A DNA stretch of 64,000 nucleotides. Origin: HGM13233 sp964478515 (lineage in GTDB: Bacteria; Bacillota; Clostridia; Oscillospirales; Ruminococcaceae). The stretch lies in NCBI GenBank assembly GCA_964478515.1, contig CAYZIL010000007.1, positions 1-64,000 on the forward strand. Direction: 5' to 3'. How positions within the stretch are numbered: the first letter of the stretch is position 1; every line of letters begins with the position of its first letter. Under the pieces are notes generated by a model, which saw only the letters and a program-made list of their open reading frames with translations, was not told the origin of the DNA and did no database searches. This document shows, in pieces, positions 58,326-64,000 of the stretch. The translations under genes and the position numbers were made by a program.

Positions 58326-59522
58326 ATGCAAAAAGAACAAGAGAAAAATAAAATTCCGGCGCGATATATAGTGCTCGGGCTGCTTATTGCCGCGGCAATA
58401 GTGGGACTGAGTGTTTTGCTGTACCCTTATGTGGCGCCGCTGGCCGACGAGAGCACCCGGGAGCAGTTTGCGCTCACCGTGCGCCAAATGGGCTTCGGCG
58501 GCGTGCTGCTGTTGCTTGCAATGCAAGTAGCACAAATAATAATTGCCTTTATACCGGGCGAGCCGGTGGAAATAGTGGCGGGAACAATGTACGGGGCATT
58601 CGGCGGTCTGGCGGTCTGCCTTGCCGGCATTCTAATCGGCTCGACGGCTGTTTTTTTGCTGGTGCGGCGCTACGGTAGCAAACTGGTAAAAAGATTTTTT
58701 AAGCAGCAGGACATAAACAATCTTGCCTTTCTCAAAACGGACGCTCGCCGCGACACGACTATATTTATTATGTTTCTGCTGCCGGGAACGCCCAAAGATG
58801 TGCTGACATATGTGGCGGGCCTCACACACATAAGCCTGGGCAAGTTTCTGTTAATATCGCTGAGTGCGCGCGTCCCCTCTGTGCTGACGTCGACGCTTGT
58901 CGGCGGCAATTTGAGCAGCGGCCGCTGGCAGACGGCGCTGGTTATTTTTGCGGTTACAGGGCTGTTGGGGCTCATAGGTATATTCATAAACGACCGTTTA
59001 GTCAAGCGCAAAAACTCGTTTTTTTGCGGCGACAGGGAGCTTTGCTTGCGGCTGCTGCGCGACGAAAAGAGCGATTATTTGCTGCTGCGGCGCTGGGCTG
59101 CGCAGCGCGGCGAGACGCCGACGCTCAAACAGCTGCGCGCGCGTTACGCTCCTTTGAGCGGTAAAGAGTATGCGCCGCTGATTGTGGAGCGCCGCCGCTT
59201 GCCGGTGGGGGCAATTGAATACGCGCCGGCCGAAAAAGAACTTTGCGCGCGGCAATGCTTGCGCTGCGCAGCGCCGGTGACGGCGCGGGTATTTGCCGGC
59301 GAGCCGAAATTTTTTGCCGACGGTGGGGACGCCGCCGCGCTGTCGCTGCTGGCAGAAAAGCTGTTCAGCGGCGGCGCCGACGCGCTGCTGGTTGCCGCGC
59401 CAAACACCGACGGACGCTGGCAGCGCGCCGGATTTAAAAATATTGGGCAAGACAGCGCGTCGGAAGACGGGCCGCTGTCGGTGAAATATTCGCCGGCGGC
59501 GCCGGGTGAAGAGAATGGCTGA
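58326..59522 (+). CDS. TVP38/TMEM64 membrane protein fused to an acetyltransferase-like domain
   Basis: 398 residues. The first 225 form a VTT/DedA-like membrane domain: AQIIIAFIPGEPVEIVAGTMYG (F.PGEP.....G..yG), ALLVRRYGSKLVKRFF-like stretch, MFLLPGTPKDVLTYVAGLT, SLSARVPSVLTSTLVGG. The C-terminal 170 residues (LCLRLLRDEKSDYLLLRRW, then KEYAPLIVERRRLPVGAIEY, LLAEKLFSGGADALLVAAPN, RAGFKNIG) resemble a GNAT of the AAC(6') type without a clear RxxGxG loop. Fusion is unusual; the tail may be degenerate. Confidence 0.75.
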   Translation: MQKEQEKNKIPARYIVLGLLIAAAIVGLSVLLYPYVAPLADESTREQFALTVRQMGFGGVLLLLAMQVAQIIIAFIPGEPVEIVAGTMYGAFGGLAVCLAGILIGSTAVFLLVRRYGSKLVKRFFKQQDINNLAFLKTDARRDTTIFIMFLLPGTPKDVLTYVAGLTHISLGKFLLISLSARVPSVLTSTLVGGNLSSGRWQTALVIFAVTGLLGLIGIFINDRLVKRKNSFFCGDRELCLRLLRDEKSDYLLLRRWAAQRGETPTLKQLRARYAPLSGKEYAPLIVERRRLPVGAIEYAPAEKELCARQCLRCAAPVTARVFAGEPKFFADGGDAAALSLLAEKLFSGGADALLVAAPNTDGRWQRAGFKNIGQDSASEDGPLSVKYSPAAPGEENG

Positions 59523-60144
59523 CACTAAAACAGTTTACGGTAAGTACCGGCGCGGCGACCTGTCGCCGCTGGCGCAGACGGCGGTGCACACCTGGCCCTA
59601 CGCGCTGAACGCGCCCGAGTCGGCGTCGCTGCGCCTGGCGCTGCTGGACATAGGGCTGAAACTGGCTGCGGCCGATTTTGTCTGTGTCGCCCGCCGCGAA
59701 GGCCGTGCCGTCGGCGTCGTCATGGCTGCCGGCAAAACGCGTCGCCGGCCCTATTTTTTTGCCGCGTTGTCGGCACTGGTAAAAGGTCTGCCGGCGCTGC
59801 CGCAAAAGAGCAGTGCTGCGGCGCTGCGCTATTATCGCGCCAACAGCGCGGCCGACCGCCGTCTGCTCAAAAGTCGTGCCGGCGGCGGCGAGCTCAGCTA
59901 TTTTGCGGTTGACAAAACTTGCCGGGGGCAGGGAATAGGCCGGCAGCTGTATGCCCGCGCTGTCGCTTTTTTGGGCGATAAGTTTTTTCTGATTACAGAC
60001 GACCGCTGCGATTACGGCTTTTATGAACGCGCCGGTTTGCGCCGCGCGGCACAGGAATACTTTACTGTCAGCGAATATTTTTCCGAGCCTGTATGCGATA
60101 TGCTCTATGTCAGCGGCGGCGCACCGGCCAACTTGCCAAAATAA
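59515..60144 (+). CDS. GNAT family acetyltransferase
   Basis: 209 residues from the Met at 59515, overlapping the previous stop. LSYFAVDKTCRGQGIGRQLYARAVAFL is the CoA motif; FLITDDRCDYGFYERAGLRR is the following strand-helix. Probably co-translated with the fusion upstream, suggesting related roles. Confidence 0.88.
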   Translation: MADTKTVYGKYRRGDLSPLAQTAVHTWPYALNAPESASLRLALLDIGLKLAAADFVCVARREGRAVGVVMAAGKTRRRPYFFAALSALVKGLPALPQKSSAAALRYYRANSAADRRLLKSRAGGGELSYFAVDKTCRGQGIGRQLYARAVAFLGDKFFLITDDRCDYGFYERAGLRRAAQEYFTVSEYFSEPVCDMLYVSGGAPANLPK

Positions 60145-60204
60145 TGTGAACAGTTTTGTGAATGTTTGTGGTAAAAATCAATTTAATGTTCGCAACCGAT
60201 TTGC

Positions 60205-60210
60205 TATAAT
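60205..60210 (+). promoter_or_regulatory. Extended -10 promoter for the riboswitch transcript
   Basis: TATAAT with TGC just before it (extended -10). The -35 region (TTTAAT) is poor, as allowed by TGn promoters. Confidence 0.6.
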
Positions 60211-60230
60211 AGGTTTACAACATAAACACT

Positions 60231-60303
60231 CTGCCAATATAAGTTGGGTAATATGGTCCCAGCGTCTCTACCAGACGGCCGCAAATCGTCTGACTATTGG
60301 TCT
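60231..60303 (+). promoter_or_regulatory. Guanine-class purine riboswitch aptamer
   Basis: P1 CCAATA (60234-60239) pairs with TATTGG (60295-60300). P2 GTTGGG/CCCAGC surrounds loop TAATATGGT; J2/3 is GTCTCTACC, matching the family's TCTACC; P3 AGACG/CGTCT surrounds GCCGCAAAT, kin to the family's CCGTAAAT; J3/1 is GACTAT. The C in GACTAT (position 74 in xpt numbering) specifies guanine/hypoxanthine; adenine switches have U. It lies upstream of an NCS2 purine permease, as expected. Confidence 0.93.
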
Positions 60304-60304
60304 T

Positions 60305-60376
60305 AATATTGCGCTTAATCAGGCGCGATATTTTTTCCAATGAGACGCGGCTCGACACTGTCGGACTGCGTTTTTT
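60305..60376 (+). terminator. Riboswitch expression platform with two hairpins
   Basis: AATATTGCGC/GCGCGATATT (60305-60314, 60323-60332) followed by TTTT, and ACGCGGCTCGA...TCGGACTGCGT (60345-60371) followed by TTTTT. The second is the better terminator. The first may be a second terminator or the element that competes with P1. Confidence 0.6.
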
Positions 60377-60421
60377 GATTGACAGAAATGTAATGTTGAA
60401 ATTACACTTTTGGAGGTCTCA

Positions 60422-61756
60422 ATGGAAAAAATCTTCAAGATCAAAGAGCGGGGCTCTTCGATCCGCACCGAGATAATCGGCGGACTGGTAACATTTTTCT
60501 CAATGGCGTATATCATCTTCGTCAACCCCAACACGCTGTCGGCGACCGGCATGGACTTCTATGCCGTAATGATCGCCACTTGCCTTTCCGCGGCAATCGG
60601 CTGTTTTTTGACCGCCTTTATTGCCAACGTCCCCTTCGCGCAGGCGCCCGGCATGGGTCTTAACGCCTACTTTACCTACACCGTCTGCTTCGGTATGGGC
60701 TATACCTGGCAGCAGGGTCTGGCAATTGTCTTTATTTCCGGCCTTATTTTCCTGGCCATCACCATCAGCCCGCTGCGCTCGAAGGTCATTGCCTCCATCC
60801 CGACGCCGCTCAAGAACGCCATTTCCGCCGGCATCGGCCTGTTTATCGCCTTTATCGGCCTGCTCAACGCCGACATCGTTAAGCTGTCCGGCGACGTGGT
60901 CGTTGACGGCGCTACGGTCGCCACCGACTATTCCTTCCTCGGCAACATCACCCACGGTGCGCCGCTGCTGACCATAATCGGCCTTATCATCACCGGCATT
61001 CTCATCGCCTACAAGGTCAAGGGCGCAATAATTTTGGGCATAATCGCCACCACCATCATCGGCATTCCCTTTGGCCTCACAGTCTACTCGCCGATGAGCT
61101 TCGATCTTTCCGTGCTCGGCAACACCTTTATGCAGATGGACTTTTCCGGCCTGCTCACGCTGGGATTGATGCCGCTGCTGACCGCAATTGTCAGCTTTGC
61201 GATAGTCGACATGTTTGACACCGTCGGCACGCTCATAGGCACCGCCGGCAACGCCGGCATGCTCGACGACCAGGGCAACCTGCCCGGCGGCGACCGCGCG
61301 CTGCTTGCCGACGCCATTGCCACTTGCAGCGGCGCCTGCCTCGGTACCTCCACGGTCACCACGTTTGTCGAGTCCTCCACCGGCATTGCCGAGGGCGCCC
61401 GCACGGGACTGTCCTCCGTGGTTGTCGGCATTTTGTTTGTGCTCAGCTGCTTCCTCGCCCCGGTCGCCGGACTTATACCCTCGGCCGCAACGGCCCCGGC
61501 GCTGATAATTGTCGGCGTCTATATGATAAAGGGCGCCACCAAAATTGACTGGACCGACTTTGAAGTCGCGCTGCCCTGCTTTTTGACGATGGCGATAATG
61601 CCGTTCGCCTACAGCATATCCGACGGTATCGGCTTCGGCTTCATCAGCTGGACTGTTATCAAGCTCGCCCGCGGCAAGGGCAAGCAGGTTCCGGTGCTGC
61701 TGTACATCCTTTCGGCAATATTTATCGCCTCTTATATTCTCAAGCACATCGGCTGA
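60422..61756 (+). CDS. pbuG: NCS2 family guanine/hypoxanthine permease (PbuG/AzgA type)
   Basis: 444 residues, about 12-13 helices. Start at 60422 after GGAGGTCTCA. GGLVTFFSMAYIIFVNPNTL, APGMGLNAYFTYTVC, IVDMFDTVGTLIGTAGNAG and SGACLGTSTVTTFVESSTGIA are AzgA/PbuG signatures. Imports guanine or hypoxanthine with protons. The upstream guanine riboswitch confirms regulation by purine supply and supports the substrate. Confidence 0.93.
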   Translation: MEKIFKIKERGSSIRTEIIGGLVTFFSMAYIIFVNPNTLSATGMDFYAVMIATCLSAAIGCFLTAFIANVPFAQAPGMGLNAYFTYTVCFGMGYTWQQGLAIVFISGLIFLAITISPLRSKVIASIPTPLKNAISAGIGLFIAFIGLLNADIVKLSGDVVVDGATVATDYSFLGNITHGAPLLTIIGLIITGILIAYKVKGAIILGIIATTIIGIPFGLTVYSPMSFDLSVLGNTFMQMDFSGLLTLGLMPLLTAIVSFAIVDMFDTVGTLIGTAGNAGMLDDQGNLPGGDRALLADAIATCSGACLGTSTVTTFVESSTGIAEGARTGLSSVVVGILFVLSCFLAPVAGLIPSAATAPALIIVGVYMIKGATKIDWTDFEVALPCFLTMAIMPFAYSISDGIGFGFISWTVIKLARGKGKQVPVLLYILSAIFIASYILKHIG

Positions 61757-61766
61757 AAGAGCTAAA

Positions 61767-61805
61767 AAAAGCGCCGGCGTTCCGTAAGGAACGCCGGCGC
61801 TTTTT
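61767..61805 (+). terminator. Terminator after the purine permease
   Basis: A 17-bp stem AAAAGCGCCGGCGTTCC/GGAACGCCGGCGCTTTT with GTAA loop and TTTTT. Also fits the convergent small gene. Confidence 0.85.
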
Positions 61806-61806
61806 G

Positions 61807-62004
61807 TTAGACAGAACGCTTGTCTACTTTTACTTTGGGAAAGTCGATGCACCCGGATTCGTATTCTATATACATATCCTCGGTCGTCTGTTGCGCGTGA
61901 CGCAAAAGGCGTAAGGCCGCTGTGCTGTTGCCGTCGTAAAGGCAATCAACCGCTGCGGTTATACCACGCCAAAGGGTGGTATACATTCTTTTGTAATTTG
62001 GCAT
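61807..62004 (-). CDS. Small conserved Clostridial protein
   Basis: 65 residues from ATG at 62004, with AAGGAGGTGTCAAG directly upstream. MPNYKRMYTTLWRGITAAVD, LLRHAQQTTEDMYIEYES. The opening MPNYKxMYxxLxxAxTxAI and the HAQQxTEDMYI helix recur in a short, all-helical Clostridial family of unknown function. Ends just after the convergent terminator. Confidence 0.7.
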   Translation of the reverse strand: MPNYKRMYTTLWRGITAAVDCLYDGNSTAALRLLRHAQQTTEDMYIEYESGCIDFPKVKVDKRSV

Positions 62005-62447
62005 CTTGACACCTCCTTGTGTTTATACTCAATGTATATCATTATTTGGTGTCGTATTTTGGCGTATATTGGTGGATTGTGAAAGTTGGTTAAAACTTAA
62101 CATATTTGTTTTGGCATAGAGAATTATTCTGGTACTATTGCCGCGAACAGAAAAAGATATTCGTGCTTAGGGTGAGGCAACTGAAATCTGCTGGCACAAA
62201 AAAGTGCGGCGACACTTTGTGCCGCCGCCAGGGAAGATCGCGTGGGAAAGACTGTGCTGTTCCAATAATGGAATGCGGGGAGATCAGGTGCAAAAATGAA
62301 CCGGCGCCATGCAGAAACGCCGTTTCTCTTCAAGCACCGACTAAATTATAGGGTGCAAATCTTAAATAAAACTGAAAAAATGCCGCCGAAAGGCGAAAAA
62401 CTCGCCGCCGTGTTATAATAAGACGTAATTATTTGTTGGAGCGGGAC
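62005..62447. other. 443-bp gene-free region with one hairpin
   Basis: No gene seen. GGCACAAA...GTG (62193-62206) pairs with CACTTTGTGCC (62213-62223), with flanking CTGGC/GCCAG. No riboswitch core recognised. TATAAT at 62414-62419 may be the promoter for the gene at 62448. Confidence 0.4.
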
Positions 62448-64000
62448 ATGCGGAACAATCGGACACGCGAAAAAACAACAGAGACGGTTTTGAGCACGGT
62501 TATTTTGTGCGCGTTAGCTGCCGGAACAGTTTTCTTTTGCGTGCGGTATGAGCTGAGCGCCTTTTTACTTTACCTTGTCGTGTACATTCTGCTGCCGGGG
62601 CTGCTGTTGAGCGTTTTTCTTTTTCCGCGCGCCGTGCTTTGCTGGCGCCGCCGACTGCTGCTGAGTTTTTATGCCGGAGCGGTCGCGCTGGTAGGGGAGT
62701 TTTATCTTCTTTGCGCGTTCGGTGCGCCGGACGCTATCGCCTATGTAAACCCGCTGTTGTCGCTGGTAATGCTGGCGGCGGCGCGCGGCCGGCTGCGCGG
62801 AAAAACGACCGCGCTGCGCGCCCGTTTCAGCGGCGTGCCGGAGCGAAATCTTGATTTTTTGCTGGTGTTTGCCGCCGCGTTCGGCATTGCCGTGCTCAGC
62901 TTCAGCCGACAGTTGGCGTCGCCGCAAAACTACATGATTCAGGACTATTACTGGCACATGGGCAACGTCGGCTCGCTGGCGTCGGAACAGCCGCTGGGCA
63001 ACTTTCACATTGCCGGCGCCGGCTTTAAATACCACTATTTTGCCGATTTACTGCTTGCTGCAGGCAAGCGCATATTCGGCTGGAGCGCTTGGACGGCGGT
63101 GGTTCCGGCAGTGGTGCTGTATGTACCGCTGCTGAGCGCGCTGGCTTTCAGTGAACTCATAACCATTAAGAATAAATATCTGAAAACATTGGTCTGCGTC
63201 GCGCTTATGCGCGGTGCGTCACTGCTGGGCAATTTTGACCTTTACGAACAGCACCTGTTCACAAACGTCAATGGCGTCGGCGTGGCGCTGCCGGGGCTTA
63301 TTTGCGCGGCGCTGCTCGTGCAACAGCAGCGGCGCGATCCGACCGCAGCGACAGCGGGCTTGTTTGCCGGACGCTGCGTGCTGCTGGCGGCGCTCGCCGC
63401 GCTGCTGACAGGTCTGAAAGGACCGTTCGGAGTGCTGTTGCTGGCGGGTTACGCCGGGTATTTGCTGCTGTGTGTGCTCAGCGGCAACGCCCCGGGACGG
63501 CGCAGCTGGCTGTTGTTGGCCGCGGTTGCTGCCGGCTTTGCGGCCGTTTACCTGCCGCTGCTCAGCGGTGCGAGCAGCGCCGAGGTGTCGTTTTCGCTTA
63601 ACGGTCTTTTCGGCACGGCGGTGCTATGCGCGCCGCTGGCGCAAGCGGCGGCAGCGGCGCGCGGCGGGCTTTTAGCGCGCGCCGTTATGGCAGTGCCGTC
63701 GCTGCTGTATTATCTCGGCGTGTTCGGCGCCGGCTATCTGTTGTGTCTTGCGCAAATGCTGCGCGCGGTGCTCGGCAAGCGGCGCCTGGGCGAGCGCTGC
63801 ATGTTGTTCGGTATGCTGGCCGCGGCCGGTATTACCGCGGCTTATATTTTCACGCTCGGCAATGCCAACCAACTGTATTTTTTAATGGGCGCGGCGCCGT
63901 TTGCGGCGGCTGTGGCGGTGGACGAATGCCGCGGTATTGGCAAGCATGTGGGAGCGCGGGCAAAAAAAGTTTTGCTTTCGGCCGCAGTCGCGCTGCTTTG
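62448..64000 (+). CDS. Large polytopic membrane protein, GT-C glycosyltransferase-like (cut by window end)
   Basis: At least 517 residues; no stop before 64000. Start ATG at 62448 after GGAGCGGGAC. Many hydrophobic helices (for example LYLVVYILLPGLLLSVFLF, then LLVFAAAFGIAVLSF). The stretch IQDYYWHMGNVGSLASEQPL after the fourth or fifth helix, with an acidic residue and WH, resembles the catalytic loop of GT-C glycosyltransferases. GAGFKYHYFADLLLAAGKRI follows. TATAAT near 62414-62419 could be its promoter. Probably adds sugars to a lipid or protein at the membrane; low specificity. Confidence 0.7.
   Translation, partial: MRNNRTREKTTETVLSTVILCALAAGTVFFCVRYELSAFLLYLVVYILLPGLLLSVFLFPRAVLCWRRRLLLSFYAGAVALVGEFYLLCAFGAPDAIAYVNPLLSLVMLAAARGRLRGKTTALRARFSGVPERNLDFLLVFAAAFGIAVLSFSRQLASPQNYMIQDYYWHMGNVGSLASEQPLGNFHIAGAGFKYHYFADLLLAAGKRIFGWSAWTAVVPAVVLYVPLLSALAFSELITIKNKYLKTLVCVALMRGASLLGNFDLYEQHLFTNVNGVGVALPGLICAALLVQQQRRDPTAATAGLFAGRCVLLAALAALLTGLKGPFGVLLLAGYAGYLLLCVLSGNAPGRRSWLLLAAVAAGFAAVYLPLLSGASSAEVSFSLNGLFGTAVLCAPLAQAAAAARGGLLARAVMAVPSLLYYLGVFGAGYLLCLAQMLRAVLGKRRLGERCMLFGMLAAAGITAAYIFTLGNANQLYFLMGAAPFAAAVAVDECRGIGKHVGARAKKVLLSAAVALL

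Noticed and set aside
62160..62300. Possible cobalamin or other riboswitch in the gap
   Set aside because: GGGAAGATCG and neighbouring bases recall fragments of known aptamers, but no conserved core (B12 box, TPP or SAM motif) is complete and no matching gene follows.
1..64000. CRISPR arrays, insertion sequences, prophage or integron elements
   Set aside because: No regularly spaced repeats, transposase, integrase or phage structural gene was seen anywhere in the window.

Overview
The window looks like chromosome from a GC-rich anaerobic Firmicute, most likely a gut Clostridia. The evidence is mixed: lipoprotein solute-binding proteins with short KK-rich signal peptides, a mannose-family PTS, a guanine-class purine riboswitch, strong AGGAGG ribosome sites, a DUF6472-type small Cys protein, and a DUF4358/MBOAT/DHHW cassette typical of Clostridia. 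I see no transposase, integrase, CRISPR array, rRNA or intact tRNA. Genes are GC-rich and intergenic regions AT-richer, and most of the window is carbohydrate and nucleoside acquisition.

Layout. 1-6.1 kb: mtnA-like isomerase, a GIY-YIG/GNAT pair, a fructuronate-reductase-like SDR, an extended SDR divergent from a LacI regulator, and a Gfo/Idh/MocA dehydrogenase. 6.3-20.0 kb: one 13-gene plus-strand operon. It starts at a promoter whose -10 is overlapped by a perfect 18-bp LacI-type palindrome. It encodes a branched-chain-amino-acid-type ABC importer, a NagB-like enzyme, two tandem creatininase-family hydrolases, a Gfo/Idh dehydrogenase, an 826-residue PreA/GltD-like flavo-iron-sulfur fusion, an Ldh2-family dehydrogenase, a KDPG aldolase with an extra VOC domain, and KDG kinase. 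The end point (KDG to KDPG to pyruvate plus glyceraldehyde-3-P) is clear; the substrate is not. I suggest a cyclitol, amino-cyclitol or sugar-acid derivative. 20-23.3 kb: AEC transporter, methyltransferase, VanZ-RDD membrane protein.

23.4-30.1 kb: a second unusual operon, minus strand, GntR/EIIA/EIIB/EIIC/EIID followed by a cytosolic neutral-ceramidase-like hydrolase, a SIS protein and a nucleotidyltransferase with a left-handed beta-helix. It has two matching GntR-type palindromes. 30.3 kb: a TipA-like MerR regulator with a 19-bp-spacer promoter. 31.6-35.9 kb: a translationally coupled operon (LyxK-like kinase, Rpe-like epimerase, UlaE, AraD/UlaF-like 4-epimerase, PHP phosphoesterase) that makes a complete L-xylulose to D-xylulose-5-P route. 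36-37.4 kb: BtpA/SgcQ protein and a small DUF6472 gene. 37.4-40.5 kb: cell-surface acylation cassette. 40.7-44.6 kb: flavodoxin-type reductase, zinc-ribbon protein, nucleoside hydrolase, YczE-type membrane protein, AlkZ-like protein.

44.7-52.7 kb: two ADP-ribosylglycohydrolase paralogues divergent from a BMP-family nucleoside ABC importer. 52.8-57.8 kb: BceAB-type exporter without a two-component system, rhodanese lipoprotein, Rrf2 regulator, small zinc protein, HdeD-like membrane protein. 57.8-64 kb: a gene-free region rich in inverted repeats, a TVP38/GNAT-like fusion, a GNAT enzyme, a guanine riboswitch controlling an NCS2 purine permease, a small conserved protein, and the start of a large polytopic membrane protein cut by the window end.

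The two operons at 6.3-20.0 kb and 23.4-30.1 kb are the best candidates for undescribed pathways.
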